Positions 16,473-29,185 of a stretch of 64,000 nucleotides of DNA are shown piece after piece. A program made the position numbers and the translations under genes. The stretch is from the NCBI RefSeq assembly GCF_014932895.1, contig NZ_JACYOF010000005.1, positions 310,001 through 374,000 of the forward strand, given 5' to 3'. The notes below the pieces were generated by a model. The model was not told where the DNA came from. It did not search any database and saw only the letters and a list, made by a program, of their open reading frames with translations. How positions within the stretch are numbered: position 1 is the stretch's first letter; each line of letters opens with the position of its first letter. The stretch comes from Bacillus thuringiensis (GTDB lineage: Bacteria; Bacillota; Bacilli; Bacillales; Bacillaceae_G).

Positions 16473-17130
16473 ATTACTCGCAAATGTTGATTGGAATCAA
16501 ATGTTAGAAGCAACAGGTGAAACACTATATATGACGGCAATCGCAGCGCTTGCCACATTTGTTTTAGGACTTATTTTAGGACTATTACTTTTTATGACAG
16601 CGAAAGATAATTTATGGGAAAACAAAGCGATTAATACGGTGATTGGAGCGTTCGTAAACATTTTCCGTTCTATACCATTCATCATTTTAATTATTTTATT
16701 AATCCCATTCACAAAGATCCTTCTTGGAACAATTCTTGGAGCGAGTGCAGCATTGCCAGCTTTAATTATCGGCGCAGCACCGTTTTACGCAAGAATGGTT
16801 GAAATTGCACTTCGTGAAATTGATAAAGGTGTAATTGAAGCTTCAAAAGCGATGGGAGCAAAAACAAGTACAATCATTTTAAAAGTATTGATTCCAGAAT
16901 CATTACCAGCATTAGTATCTGGTATTACGGTAACGACCATTGCTTTAGTAGGCTATACAGCAATGGCAGGTGTTGTTGGTGCTGGCGGTCTTGGAACACT
17001 TGCTTACTTAGAAGGGTTCCAACGTGGTAATAACGATGTAACAATCGTTGCGACAATTTGTGTATTACTAGTTGTATTTTTAATCCAGTTTATCGGTGAT
17101 AATGTAACGACTCGAATAGATAAAAGATAA
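16465..17130 (+). CDS. metP: Methionine ABC transporter permease
   Basis: 221 residues, five membrane helices, with the ATPase-docking loop EASKAMGAKTSTIILKVLIPES typical of MetI-type permeases (conserved EAA...G). Forms the membrane channel with MetN and receives substrate from MetQ. The strong GGAGGTG at 16451-16457 lies inside metN and sets the ATG at 16465 rather than 16459. Confidence 0.95.
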   Translation: MDKLLANVDWNQMLEATGETLYMTAIAALATFVLGLILGLLLFMTAKDNLWENKAINTVIGAFVNIFRSIPFIILIILLIPFTKILLGTILGASAALPALIIGAAPFYARMVEIALREIDKGVIEASKAMGAKTSTIILKVLIPESLPALVSGITVTTIALVGYTAMAGVVGAGGLGTLAYLEGFQRGNNDVTIVATICVLLVVFLIQFIGDNVTTRIDKR

Positions 17131-17152
17131 TGAAAACGGGAGGGTATTTCAA

Positions 17153-17965
17153 ATGAAAAAATTATTACTTACAGCACTTATTTCAACTTCAATTTTTGGG
17201 TTAGCTGCTTGTGGTGGAAAAGATAAAGATGAAAAGAAACTAGTTGTTGGTGCTTCTAACGTACCGCACGCTGTTATTTTAGAAAAGGCAAAGCCGTTAC
17301 TTGAGAAAAAAGGAATTGATTTAGAAATTAAAAAATTTCAAGACTACGTGTTGCCAAATAAATCGTTAGTGGATAAGGAAATAGATGCAAACTACTTCCA
17401 GCACATCCCGTATTTAGAAAAAGAAATAAAAGATAAAAAATATGACCTTGAAATAGCAGGGAAAATTCATTTAGAACCGATTGGTGTATACTCTCAAAAA
17501 TATAAGAGCTTAAAAGAACTTCCAGACGGAGCGACAATTATTATGAGTAATTCTGTTACTGACCATGGACGTGGTTTAGCAATTTTACAAAAAGAAGGCA
17601 TTTTAAAAATTAAAGACGGAATAGATCCAGTTAATGCAACTCCAAAAGATATTGCAGATAATCCGAAACATTTAAAATTCAAAACGGATATCGAGCCGGG
17701 TTTATTACCACAAGTGTATAACAATAAAGAAGGCGACGCAGTTCTAATTAATTCGAATTATGCAATTGATGCGAAATTAAACCCAGAAAAAGATGCAATT
17801 GCAATTGAAGGAAATGATTCACCGTACGCAAACGTAGTAGTTGTTCGTAAAGGCGATAAGAATAAAAAAGAAATTAAAGAGCTAGTGGAAGTACTACATT
17901 CAAAAGAAATTCAAGATTTTATTAAGAAAGAATATAAAGGTGCTGTGCTTCCTTTAAGTGAATAA
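17153..17965 (+). CDS. metQ: Methionine-binding lipoprotein
   Basis: 270 residues of the NlpA/MetQ family. Signal peptide with lipobox LAAC (FGLAACGG), then VVGASNVPHAVILE and NYFQHIPYLEKE, both conserved methionine-binding segments. Binds methionine outside the membrane and delivers it to MetNP. Third and last gene of the riboswitch operon. A terminator follows. Confidence 0.95.
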   Translation: MKKLLLTALISTSIFGLAACGGKDKDEKKLVVGASNVPHAVILEKAKPLLEKKGIDLEIKKFQDYVLPNKSLVDKEIDANYFQHIPYLEKEIKDKKYDLEIAGKIHLEPIGVYSQKYKSLKELPDGATIIMSNSVTDHGRGLAILQKEGILKIKDGIDPVNATPKDIADNPKHLKFKTDIEPGLLPQVYNNKEGDAVLINSNYAIDAKLNPEKDAIAIEGNDSPYANVVVVRKGDKNKKEIKELVEVLHSKEIQDFIKKEYKGAVLPLSE

Positions 17966-17973
17966 ATGCAAGG

Positions 17974-18004
17974 AAAGGGCTGGAAAATTATCAGTCCTTT
18001 TTTC
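17974..18004 (+). terminator. Terminator of metNPQ
   Basis: AAAGGGCTG...CAGTCCTTTTTT stem with one G-U pair. Confidence 0.75.
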
Positions 18005-18096
18005 TTTATATAAATAAGAAGGAAGGTGTATCATAGACAGATGCAAAGGAAATACTTATATACATTTGTGAAAAAATTGTTACTTTTTTTCGTCGT

Positions 18097-18149
18097 TTGC
18101 GATATCATTTTATTTGATATAAAATTAGAATGAGAATAAAATGAGAATA
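18097..18149 (+). promoter_or_regulatory. suf operon promoter with direct repeats
   Basis: TTGCGA (18097-18102), 17-bp spacer, TAAAAT (18120-18125). Just after, ATGAGAATA occurs at 18130-18138 and 18141-18149, an 11-bp period (one helical turn) at the expected transcription start. A Fur-like or other regulator site is possible but the match to a 7-1-7 Fur box is poor. Confidence 0.55.
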
Positions 18150-18203
18150 TGAACGTTTTAGGAATTTTTAAAATGTATATATAGGATTAATGGAGGTATT
18201 GAG

Positions 18204-18989
18204 ATGGCTGGTTCTACATTAACGGTTAAAGACTTACACGTATCAATTGACGGCAAAGAAATTTTAAAAGGTGTAAACCTTGAAGTAAAAGGTGGAGAAA
18301 TCCACGCAATTATGGGACCTAACGGAACAGGTAAATCAACTTTATCTTCTGCAATTATGGGTCACCCAAAGTATGAAGTAACAGAAGGTAGCATCATCAT
18401 CGACGGTGAAGATGTATTAGAAATGGAAGTAGACGAGCGCGCACAAGCAGGTCTATTCCTAGCAATGCAATATCCAAGTGAGATTAGCGGAGTTACAAAC
18501 GCTGACTTCTTACGTTCTGCAATTAACGCACGTCGTGAAGAAGGCGATGAAATTTCTCTTATGAAATTTATCCGTACATTAGATAAAAACATGGAATTCC
18601 TAGAAATGGATCCAGAAATGGCACAACGTTACTTAAACGAAGGTTTCTCTGGCGGTGAAAAAAAACGTAACGAAATTCTTCAATTAATGATGATTGAGCC
18701 AAAAATCGCAATCTTAGACGAAATCGACTCTGGTCTTGATATCGATGCATTAAAAGTTGTATCTAAAGGTATTAACGAAATGCGCGGCGAAGAGTTCGGT
18801 TGCCTAATGATTACGCATTACCAACGTTTATTAAACTACATCACTCCAGACTTCGTTCACGTTATGATGAACGGTCGTATCGTTAAATCTGGTGGCCCTG
18901 AGCTTGCACAACGTCTAGAAGCTGAAGGTTATGACTGGATTAAAAAAGAATTAGGTATTGAAGACGAAACAACAGGGCAAGAAGCGTAA
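18204..18989 (+). CDS. sufC: Fe-S assembly ATPase SufC
   Basis: Cytoplasmic ABC-type ATPase that works with SufB and SufD as the Fe-S cluster scaffold. 261 residues: Walker A GPNGTGKST (about residue 35), signature FSGGEKKRNEI, Walker B IAILDEIDSGLD, and the switch His in MITHYQR. First gene of sufCDSUB, the standard Bacillus order. Strong GGAGG before ATG. Confidence 0.97.
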   Translation: MAGSTLTVKDLHVSIDGKEILKGVNLEVKGGEIHAIMGPNGTGKSTLSSAIMGHPKYEVTEGSIIIDGEDVLEMEVDERAQAGLFLAMQYPSEISGVTNADFLRSAINARREEGDEISLMKFIRTLDKNMEFLEMDPEMAQRYLNEGFSGGEKKRNEILQLMMIEPKIAILDEIDSGLDIDALKVVSKGINEMRGEEFGCLMITHYQRLLNYITPDFVHVMMNGRIVKSGGPELAQRLEAEGYDWIKKELGIEDETTGQEA

Positions 18990-19004
18990 GAGAGGAGCAT
19001 AAAC

Positions 19005-21938
<2,934 letters not shown>

Positions 21939-21986
21939 TGTTAAAGGTTCCTAAAAACGAGGTTATCTAAGGAGGGACACACCAAC

Positions 21987-23384
21987 ATGGCGAAGCAACT
22001 GCCAGATATCGGCGATTATAAATATGGTTTCAAAGACAAAGACGTTTCGATTTTCCGTGCTGGACGCGGTTTAACAAAAGAGATCGTTGAAGAGATTTCA
22101 CGTATGAAAGAAGAACCACAGTGGATGTTAGACTTCCGTTTAAAATCACTGGATAAGTTCTATGAAATGCCAATGCCACAATGGGGCGGCGACTTAAATG
22201 ACTTAGATTTCGATGAAATTACGTACTACGTAAAACCATCTGAGAAATCTGAGAAGTCTTGGGATGAGGTACCTGATGAAATTAAAGCGACATTTGATAA
22301 ATTAGGTATTCCAGAAGCTGAGCAAAAATATTTAGCTGGTGTATCTGCACAGTACGAATCTGAAGTTGTATACCACAACATGAAAGAAGACCTAGAAGCT
22401 CTAGGAATCGTATTTAAAGATACAGATAGCGCATTAAAAGAGAACGAAGATATTTTCCGTGAGCATTTCGGAAAAGTAATCCCACCAACAGACAACAAAT
22501 TCTCTGCATTAAACTCTGCAGTTTGGTCTGGTGGATCATTCATCTACGTTCCAAAAGGTGTTAAAGTTGATACACCACTTCAAGCGTATTTCCGTATTAA
22601 CTCTGAAAATATGGGACAATTCGAGCGTACGCTTATCATCGTAGACGAAGGCGCGCACGTACACTACGTAGAAGGTTGTACAGCACCTGTTTACACAACT
22701 AACTCACTTCACAGTGCGGTGGTAGAAATCATCATTAAGAAAGATGCATATTGCCGTTACACTACAATCCAAAACTGGGCGAACAACGTATACAACCTAG
22801 TTACAAAACGTGCGGTTTGTGAAGAAAACGCAACGATGGAATGGATTGACGGTAACATCGGATCTAAATTAACGATGAAATATCCAGCAGTTATCTTAAA
22901 AGGCGAAGGCGCTCGTGGTTTAACATTATCTATCGCGATTGCTGGTAAAGGCCAACACCAAGATGCTGGTGCGAAAATGATTCACTTAGCACCAAACACT
23001 TCTTCAACAATCGTTTCTAAATCGATTGCGAAGCATGGTGGTAAAGTAACTTACCGTGGTATCGTACACTTCGGACCAAAAGCGAAAAACTCTCGCTCTA
23101 ACATCGAGTGTGACACGTTAATCATGGATAACCAATCTACATCTGATACAATTCCTTACAACGAAATCAAAAACGATTACGTTTCACTTGAGCACGAAGC
23201 GAAAGTATCTAAAGTATCAGAAGAACAATTATTCTACCTAATGAGCCGCGGTATTTCTGAGCAAGAAGCTACAGAAATGATCGTAATGGGCTTCATCGAG
23301 CCATTCACTCGCGAACTTCCAATGGAATACGCAGTTGAAATGAACCGTCTAATCAAGTTTGAGATGGAAGGTTCTATTGGTTAA
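21987..23384 (+). CDS. sufB: Fe-S assembly scaffold SufB
   Basis: 465 residues, the main scaffold on which the cluster is built. Seen: [20 protein letters not shown] with the conserved Cys, [26 protein letters not shown], and the C-terminal [12 protein letters not shown] segment. Last gene of the operon, 48 bp after sufU with its own GGAGG site, followed by a strong terminator. Confidence 0.97.
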   Translation: MAKQLPDIGDYKYGFKDKDVSIFRAGRGLTKEIVEEISRMKEEPQWMLDFRLKSLDKFYEMPMPQWGGDLNDLDFDEITYYVKPSEKSEKSWDEVPDEIKATFDKLGIPEAEQKYLAGVSAQYESEVVYHNMKEDLEALGIVFKDTDSALKENEDIFREHFGKVIPPTDNKFSALNSAVWSGGSFIYVPKGVKVDTPLQAYFRINSENMGQFERTLIIVDEGAHVHYVEGCTAPVYTTNSLHSAVVEIIIKKDAYCRYTTIQNWANNVYNLVTKRAVCEENATMEWIDGNIGSKLTMKYPAVILKGEGARGLTLSIAIAGKGQHQDAGAKMIHLAPNTSSTIVSKSIAKHGGKVTYRGIVHFGPKAKNSRSNIECDTLIMDNQSTSDTIPYNEIKNDYVSLEHEAKVSKVSEEQLFYLMSRGISEQEATEMIVMGFIEPFTRELPMEYAVEMNRLIKFEMEGSIG

Positions 23385-23394
23385 TATATAAAGG

Positions 23395-23424
23395 AAGCGC
23401 CCTGCATAGCAGGGCGCTTTTTTT
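23395..23424 (+). terminator. Terminator of suf operon
   Basis: AGCGCCCTGC...GCAGGGCGCT hairpin followed by seven T. Confidence 0.92.
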
Positions 23425-23846
23425 GTTGTGTGAGCTCGGTTCTGTTCAGACTGAGATACCCAGGTGGGTTTTCAGCTACATATATCAGCGATTTTTCCAA
23501 TATATCGACTTACTGACAAATTAAGACAAAAGAAATACCTCATATACCCCTCAAACTTCAAATAGGAGAAGAGCACCTATATGTAAAAACAGTTCGACTA
23601 GAAGTAAGGAAAAGATATTGACAAATCCCACCTCATCCATCTTCAAAAAGCTAAAATCATTTCACAGAAAATCCCCCTCAAACTAATCAATAGACTAGAA
23701 AAAGTAATATAAAGTTTCTCATATTAAAAAGGGCAATCTTTTGCTTTTTCTCACAATGCGAGTACAATGTAAAATAGCAAGAAAAGACGAAAAGTATTTA
23801 CAGGATTATTGCGTACGTATAGCGTAAATGGCAGTAAGGAACTGAG
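23425..23846. other. Long intergenic stretch, no gene seen
   Basis: About 420 bp between suf and yunD. AT-rich, with a patch GTTCAGACTGAGATACCCAG that looks repeat-like and many broken short frames. I see no ribosome site with a usable frame and no clear promoter, RNA gene or repeat that recurs elsewhere in the window. Confidence 0.5.
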
Positions 23847-23860
23847 AGGAGGTTTTTTCT

Positions 23861-25276
23861 CTGAATACAAATAAAGAAACAATCATCCACCTTTATCATA
23901 CAAACGATATACATAGTCATTTTGAAAATTGGCCGCAAATTTCTCGGTTTGTTCTAGGGGAGAAAAAGCGAAGACAGGAAGCGGGAGAGACCGTTTTGAC
24001 GGTTGATATCGGCGATCATGTGGATCGTTTTCATAGTATTTCGGAAGCAACAAATGGACTTGGGAATACAAAGCTTTTAAATGAGGCGTTATATGATTAT
24101 GTAACGATCGGAAATAACGAAGGAATTACGTTAGCGAAGGAGCATTTGAATCGTCTATATGATGATGCTGGATTTGAAGTACTCGTAGCGAATTTATTTG
24201 AAAAAGAAGGGGTGCGTCCAGCATGGGCGAAGCCTTATAAATTACATACAACGACAGAGGGGATTACGATTGCCTTTATCGGATTAACGGTAGCGTATCC
24301 AGAGTTTTATCATATGTTAGACTGGCATATTGAAGATCCGCTTATCCATTTAGAATCCATTTTAGAAGAAGTAAAAAATGAGGCGCATATTACAGTGGTC
24401 CTATCTCACCTTGGGAAAAGCATGGATGAGTATATGGCGGAGCATTATGATATAGATGTTATTTTAGGGGCACATACGCATCATTTATTTGAGCGTGGTG
24501 TTCTTATGGATAATACTTTACTTTGTTGTTGTGAAAAGTGGGGTCGTTACGTTGGGCACGTGCAGCTTACTGTGGATAAAGAGACGAAGAAATTGTTGAA
24601 AAAAGACGGTAGAGCAATTAAGACAGAACGATTAGGTGCTTATAGTGAACCGTTATCCACAATTGAAATTCTGCAGGAAGAAAGTAAGCATATAATGGCA
24701 GAGCCTGTCGTTCATTTAAAAGAATCATTACCCGTTGATTGGTTTCATGAGACGACATTTTCGCGCATGTTAGCAGATGCGTTAAAAAACTGGTGTGGTG
24801 CAGAGATTGGAATGGCGAATGCTGGTGTACTTCTTGAAGGATTAGAAGAGGGTGTTGTGACGCGCGGAGATATTCACAGAATTTGTCCACATCCAATTAA
24901 TCCGTGTGCGTTGAAAGTACCAGGGAAAACGTTAAGAGAAGTTATTTTGAAAGCACGCCGTCCGAATATGGAGAATCTTGAGGTGAAAGGATTCGGGTTT
25001 CGAGGAAAAGTGATGGGGAAAATGATTTACGCTGGTGTAGAAGTAATTCCAGATACGATTCCTGGGAATAAAATTTTACTCGAGGATGTATTGATTAACG
25101 GGGAATCGCTGGAATTAGATCGTATATATACGGTAGGAACGATTGATATGTTTACATTCGGATACTTATACCCAGAGCTATCCACACTTTCTGACAAACA
25201 ATATTATATGCCAGAACTACTTAGAGATGTGTTAACAGATATGTTGATAACTCATACATCTTCCGTCAAACTATAG
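23861..25276 (+). CDS. yunD: Metallophosphoesterase / 5'-nucleotidase family protein YunD
   Basis: 471 residues, bimetal phosphatase of the UshA/5'-nucleotidase family; likely cytoplasmic since no signal peptide is seen. N-terminal calcineurin-like domain: HTNDIHSHF (metal ligands Asp, His), DIGDHVDR, GNNE, VLSHLGK and GAHTHH; C-terminal 5'-nucleotidase domain from about residue 250 (ADALKNWCGAEIGMANAGVL, ending with FTFGYLYPEL). The conserved N-terminus lies upstream of any ATG/GTG/TTG. The only start that keeps HTNDIHSHF is CTG at 23861, eight bases after AGGAGG; a TGA precedes it in frame. Confidence 0.85.
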   Translation: MNTNKETIIHLYHTNDIHSHFENWPQISRFVLGEKKRRQEAGETVLTVDIGDHVDRFHSISEATNGLGNTKLLNEALYDYVTIGNNEGITLAKEHLNRLYDDAGFEVLVANLFEKEGVRPAWAKPYKLHTTTEGITIAFIGLTVAYPEFYHMLDWHIEDPLIHLESILEEVKNEAHITVVLSHLGKSMDEYMAEHYDIDVILGAHTHHLFERGVLMDNTLLCCCEKWGRYVGHVQLTVDKETKKLLKKDGRAIKTERLGAYSEPLSTIEILQEESKHIMAEPVVHLKESLPVDWFHETTFSRMLADALKNWCGAEIGMANAGVLLEGLEEGVVTRGDIHRICPHPINPCALKVPGKTLREVILKARRPNMENLEVKGFGFRGKVMGKMIYAGVEVIPDTIPGNKILLEDVLINGESLELDRIYTVGTIDMFTFGYLYPELSTLSDKQYYMPELLRDVLTDMLITHTSSVKL

Positions 25277-25341
25277 GCTAGTTAACTTGTAACACTCATT
25301 TTTCTTTTGTCATACAGATAAGAAAGAGAGGAGTGTGAACT

Positions 25342-25644
25342 ATGGTTAATGTAGAGCCCATTATAATTGATAATTATACGTTTATTGCGGTTAGCGTAAA
25401 ACTTCCAAAGACAAATTTGCTAGCTGTAATGAGTGATAAAGGATATATTATGTGCGGTGCATTAGATGTAGGTCTTTTAAATGAGAAGTTAGGTGATCGA
25501 GGAATTATTGCTGGCCGTGCGGTTGGGGTAAGAACGATTGAACAACTTCTTGAAGCGCCGTTAGAATCGGTAACGACTGGGGCTGAAGCGTTAGGCATTC
25601 CAGTAGGAACGATTGGAAAAGATGCACTATTAAAAATGAGATAA
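25342..25644 (+). CDS. yunC: YunC, DUF1805 family protein
   Basis: 100-residue protein of the DUF1805 family; matches YunC of B. subtilis by sequence and neighbour order (yunD-yunC-yunB). Starts with GAGAGGAGTG ribosome site. Function unknown; the domain is small, globular and without catalytic motif. Confidence 0.85.
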   Translation: MVNVEPIIIDNYTFIAVSVKLPKTNLLAVMSDKGYIMCGALDVGLLNEKLGDRGIIAGRAVGVRTIEQLLEAPLESVTTGAEALGIPVGTIGKDALLKMR

Positions 25645-25655
25645 GCATATATCGT

Positions 25656-25698
25656 CCCTCCTTCTTGCATAGAAATGATATAAGAAGGAGGGTTTTTT
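25656..25698 (+). terminator. Hairpin with T-run carrying the yunB ribosome site
   Basis: CCCTCCTTCTT (25656-25666) pairs perfectly with AAGAAGGAGGG (25682-25692), followed by TTTTTT (25693-25698) and then the yunB ATG. It is a good intrinsic terminator for yunC, yet its 3' arm is the AAGGAGG ribosome site of yunB. Confidence 0.85.
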
Positions 25699-26424
25699 AT
25701 GAGTATATTTCGTTCGAGAAATTCGCGGTTTCGAAGGGGACCTATTTCCTTTCGGTATATACTGCTTATGTCGTTTATTCTTTTTGTGATATTACTCATG
25801 CAAGGATTATGGATTGTGAATAACAGTATTCAGCCAACATTAATGAAATATGGGGAAGTAGAGACGCATAAAATGGCGACAGCGGTTATGACGAAGGCGG
25901 TAAAAGATAGGATTAATGAAGGGTTCGATGTCGATTCATTAATGAAAGTACAAAATGATAAAAACGGGAAAGTATCCACAATTAATCTAAATACAAAGCA
26001 AGTAAATGAAATCGTAACATCAACGACCACATACATAGAAAAATATTTACAGCAAGTAGAAAAAGGGAATTTGAAAGAGCTAGGTATTTCTGAAAAAAAC
26101 GGAGCAACGATGGCAGTTCCTTTTGGTCGTGTAACGGATAATGTACTTCTTGGTAATATAGGACCAGATATTCCAATTGATTTCACCACAATTGGTCATG
26201 TGAATACGGATATTAAACAAAAAATTGAGCCACATGGGATTAATACTACAGCGATTCAAATTATTATGGAGATGGAAGTAACGTTGCAAGTCATTGTTCC
26301 GTTTCATACGAAAGAAATAACAGTGAAGCAAGATGTTCCGATTGCAACGCGTATCGTTCAGGGGGAAGTGCCTACCTATTATGGAAGCGGGAGTGTTGTT
26401 GTACCAGATAAAGAGAAACTATAA
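25699..26424 (+). CDS. yunB: Sporulation protein YunB
   Basis: 241 residues with one N-terminal membrane helix (about residues 22-42) and a long outer domain. Matches YunB of B. subtilis, a sigma-E-dependent sporulation protein; typical Thr-rich start segment and the C-terminal HGINTTAIQI and VVPFHTKEI blocks are present. The ribosome site is inside the preceding terminator hairpin. The final residues KEKL-stop are written by the end of bcr1 copy C, so the original C-terminus was probably replaced. Confidence 0.88.
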   Translation: MSIFRSRNSRFRRGPISFRYILLMSFILFVILLMQGLWIVNNSIQPTLMKYGEVETHKMATAVMTKAVKDRINEGFDVDSLMKVQNDKNGKVSTINLNTKQVNEIVTSTTTYIEKYLQQVEKGNLKELGISEKNGATMAVPFGRVTDNVLLGNIGPDIPIDFTTIGHVNTDIKQKIEPHGINTTAIQIIMEMEVTLQVIVPFHTKEITVKQDVPIATRIVQGEVPTYYGSGSVVVPDKEKL

Positions 26425-26505
26425 TCAGTGGGGGAGGACCATTCCCACTGATTATTAGCCCTCACCAATCGGGCTTTAACTGTCCGCCCGTTAATGCGGG
26501 ATTAG
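26415..26505 (-). repeat. bcr1 element, copy C (shortened)
   Basis: Minus-orientation copy: AAACTATAATCAGTGGGGG, the CCCACTGATTATTAGCCC hairpin, CCAATCGGGCTTTAAC and a final CGCCCGTTAATGCGGGAT. The central CCCACCTC...AGTGGGAG section is deleted. Confidence 0.75.
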
Positions 26506-26514
26506 CTGCATATA

Positions 26515-26545
26515 AAAAATAACCGTAGCAATGAGCTACGGTTAT
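26515..26545 (-). terminator. Terminator of lytH
   Basis: AACCGTAGC...GCTACGGTT hairpin; on the minus strand it is followed by ATTTTTTAT. Confidence 0.85.
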
Positions 26546-27525
26546 CGTTTTGTATTCGCTCGTTCTTTTCGTTCCCACAGACTTAAATGCATGTATGGAT
26601 CAAAAGCCCATTCTGTATAACCATTGTCTTTATACATGCCGAAATGTAAGTGGGGCGGGAATTTTCCAGCTGTGCCGGGAGGGCCGTAACCGGTGCTACC
26701 AACAAATCCAATTACTTTTCCTGGCTCGATAATTTGTCCAAGCTGTATTTCTTTTGAGAACCCGCCTAAATGAGCGTAATAATGGTAATTATTATGAAGG
26801 TCGCGAATGCCGATGCGCCATCCACCAAGACGGTTCCAGCCTTTCGTCTCAATAATGCCATAGCAAGTGGACCTTACTGGCACGCCATATCTTGCAAAAA
26901 TATCGGTTCCTTCATGAATTCGTCTTCCACCAAAACTTCTTCCAGCACCAAAAGTACTACGGTAGCTATGGTCACTGTGAATCGGGAGAGGGAAAGCATT
27001 GCCTTCTAAATCAATACGTCCATAATGTTTATAAATTTGGGCGTATTCGGTAATTAAATCAACGGTTTTTGCACGTCTATAATATTCCCAAAGCATAATT
27101 TTAATATGATCTTCTGACGTTCCTTGTTTTTTTAAAATAGTCGCTGCTGTATGCAGAAGATCACGGTCGTTATTTGCATTTGCAAATCCATCTTTGTCAC
27201 CATCTAGACCTATTCCGCCAAATAGAGAAATCGTATGAGGGAGAGTATCGTTACTATTAACAGGTCCAGCCCATATTTCTGGTTTGAAATAAAGGGAAAT
27301 GATGGCATCAGGTTTTTTCGGAATATCTTTTCTTACGCTCCGTATATTTCTTTCATATTGATCCATTGCAGCTAAGTAATACCACGGAATGCCTGAAGAT
27401 TGCTCGGTTTCTTTATATAGTGCCATGCGCTTTTCGTATATGCTTTGCTGATTATCTTCACCGTAAGCGATGTTTTGGTGGAGAAGAAAACAAATCGAAA
27501 GCAAAAGAGAAATTTTTCGAAGCAT
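26542..27525 (-). CDS. lytH: Spore cortex L-Ala-D-Glu endopeptidase LytH (M23 family)
   Basis: 327 residues. An M23 (LytM-type) zinc peptidase that cuts cortex stem peptides to single L-alanine in the forming spore. N-terminal signal peptide, a helical middle domain, then the metallopeptidase domain with HEGTDIFA (first His/Asp ligands) and HYYAHL plus PPHLHFG (catalytic HxH). Start chosen at MLRKISLL (27525) because GGAG lies ten bases upstream; the frame extends further. Matches YunA/LytH of B. subtilis, which is sigma-K controlled. Confidence 0.9.
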   Translation of the reverse strand: MLRKISLLLSICFLLHQNIAYGEDNQQSIYEKRMALYKETEQSSGIPWYYLAAMDQYERNIRSVRKDIPKKPDAIISLYFKPEIWAGPVNSNDTLPHTISLFGGIGLDGDKDGFANANNDRDLLHTAATILKKQGTSEDHIKIMLWEYYRRAKTVDLITEYAQIYKHYGRIDLEGNAFPLPIHSDHSYRSTFGAGRSFGGRRIHEGTDIFARYGVPVRSTCYGIIETKGWNRLGGWRIGIRDLHNNYHYYAHLGGFSKEIQLGQIIEPGKVIGFVGSTGYGPPGTAGKFPPHLHFGMYKDNGYTEWAFDPYMHLSLWERKERANTKR

Positions 27526-27714
27526 GAAATAGACTCCTTTCACAACATCACTCTTTTTAGTGTGGGATATACGGAGTATTTCATTATAGGGAACGATTGG
27601 AAAAAATCTTAGAATCTTCATTTGAGCAAATCGCTTTCATACGTTAGAATAGATATGTTACATTGAAAGAAGCGAACACGGTAAACTATTTCATATTGTG
27701 CGGAGTTGATAACC

Positions 27715-28611
27715 ATGACAAAACAAACAGAATATAAGCGCAAGCCCGAATGGTTGAAAATTAAGTTAAACACGAATGAAAACTATACAGGCTTAAAGAA
27801 AATGATGCGTTCTAAGCAGCTTCATACCGTTTGTGAAGAGGCAAAATGTCCGAATATTCACGAATGCTGGGCTGTAAGAAAAACTGCAACATTCATGATT
27901 TTAGGTGCAGTATGTACACGTGCATGTCGTTTCTGTGCGGTTAAAACAGGCTTACCAACGGAGCTTGATTTACAAGAGCCAGAACGCGTAGCAGATTCTG
28001 TAGTACAAATGGGCTTAAAACACGTTGTTATAACAGCGGTTGCACGTGATGATTTAAAAGACGGCGGAGCAGCTGTTTTTGCTGAAACAGTACGAGCTGT
28101 ACGTCGTAAAAACCCATTCACCTCTATCGAAGTATTACCATCTGATATGGCAGGGGTAGAAGAAAACTTAAAAATGTTAATGGATGCAAAACCAGATATT
28201 TTAAACCATAACATTGAAACAGTACGTCGATTATCTGACCGAGTTCGCGCTAGAGCAAAGTATGACCGTTCATTAGAGTTTTTACGTCGTGCAAAAGAAA
28301 TGCAGCCTGATATTCCAACTAAATCGAGCATTATGGTTGGCTTAGGTGAAACAAACGAAGATTTAATTGAAGCAATGGACGACTTACGTGCGAACAATGT
28401 GGATATTTTAACTCTTGGTCAGTACTTACAACCATCTAAGAAACATTTACCAGTTATCAAATATTACACACCAGCTGAATTTGCAGAGCTAAAAGAAATT
28501 GCACTTAGCAAAGGATTTAGCCACTGTGAAGCTGGCCCACTTGTGCGTTCTTCTTACCATGCGGACGAGCAAGTACGTTCTGCAAAAGAAAAAACAGCAG
28601 AAGCGAAATAA
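27715..28611 (+). CDS. lipA: Lipoyl synthase
   Basis: Radical-SAM enzyme inserting two sulfurs into octanoyl groups on GcvH and the 2-oxoacid dehydrogenases. 298 residues: the auxiliary cluster cysteines [12 protein letters not shown] near the start, the radical-SAM triplet CTRACRFC (about residues 62-69), and the C-terminal RSSYHAD serine motif. GGAG lies ten bases before ATG 27715. Depends on Fe-S clusters from the suf genes. Terminator downstream. Confidence 0.97.
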   Translation: MTKQTEYKRKPEWLKIKLNTNENYTGLKKMMRSKQLHTVCEEAKCPNIHECWAVRKTATFMILGAVCTRACRFCAVKTGLPTELDLQEPERVADSVVQMGLKHVVITAVARDDLKDGGAAVFAETVRAVRRKNPFTSIEVLPSDMAGVEENLKMLMDAKPDILNHNIETVRRLSDRVRARAKYDRSLEFLRRAKEMQPDIPTKSSIMVGLGETNEDLIEAMDDLRANNVDILTLGQYLQPSKKHLPVIKYYTPAEFAELKEIALSKGFSHCEAGPLVRSSYHADEQVRSAKEKTAEAK

Positions 28612-28612
28612 T

Positions 28613-28645
28613 GAAAAAAGAGAGCTAATCATTAGCTCTCTTTTT
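28613..28645. terminator. Bidirectional terminator between lipA and YbaK-like gene
   Basis: AAAAAAGAGAGCTAAT...ATTAGCTCTCTTTTT; serves both convergent genes. Confidence 0.9.
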
Positions 28646-29111
28646 GTTTATATTCTAAAACGGTATTTGGGCATGTTGATACAATCTTTTTTAACTCCTC
28701 TGTGGATAGTTCAATTGTAAATTCAGGTACACCAGGTGTAATTAAAATTTTATTGTAAGTATAAATGGAACTGTCCACAATAATCGTCACATCTTGTGAA
28801 TAACCGAAAGGAGCTACACATCCTGGAGTGCAGCCAGTTTTCTCTCGCAACTCATCTGGAGAACAGAGCGATAAGCGTTCCCCTGTTATTTCTTTCATTT
28901 CTCCTCGGTTAAGCCGAGTTCCCTCTAACGTAAAAAATACGAAGTAATCTCCAGATTTTGATTTTAAAAATAAACTTTTACTTGGAGTACCCCGTAAACC
29001 AAGTCTTTCGCGCACGATACGATCTGTCTCATAATCGAGTACTGGCTCGTGTTCAAATTTTTCATAAGAAACATTTGTTTTATGTAGTAAAGAAAGTACG
29101 TCTTCGTACAT
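28632..29111 (-). CDS. YbaK/EbsC-type aminoacyl-tRNA deacylase domain protein
   Basis: 159 residues of the YbaK/ProX fold. Proteins of this family remove wrongly attached amino acids from tRNA (for example Cys-tRNA-Pro). Visible conserved parts: a KSLFLK segment holding the catalytic-site Lys, and CTPGCVAPFGY near residue 93, matching the GGxxPxG-type loop. Which mischarged tRNA it edits cannot be told. The start has weak ribosome binding. Convergent with lipA. Confidence 0.82.
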   Translation of the reverse strand: MYEDVLSLLHKTNVSYEKFEHEPVLDYETDRIVRERLGLRGTPSKSLFLKSKSGDYFVFFTLEGTRLNRGEMKEITGERLSLCSPDELREKTGCTPGCVAPFGYSQDVTIIVDSSIYTYNKILITPGVPEFTIELSTEELKKIVSTCPNTVLEYKQKES

Positions 29112-29185
29112 AGGAAATGATACCCCTCTCTATTGTTAGTACAGTCTCTTCTCGCGGCGTCAACTGAATGTTTTGGAAAGGGATA

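Noticed and set aside
18121-18150. Fur box at the suf promoter
   Set aside because: ATGAGAATA repeats are direct, not the inverted 7-1-7 form, so a Fur site is not claimed.
23425-23846. Possible small gene or repeat in the suf-yunD gap
   Set aside because: All frames are short and broken, and no part recurs in the window.
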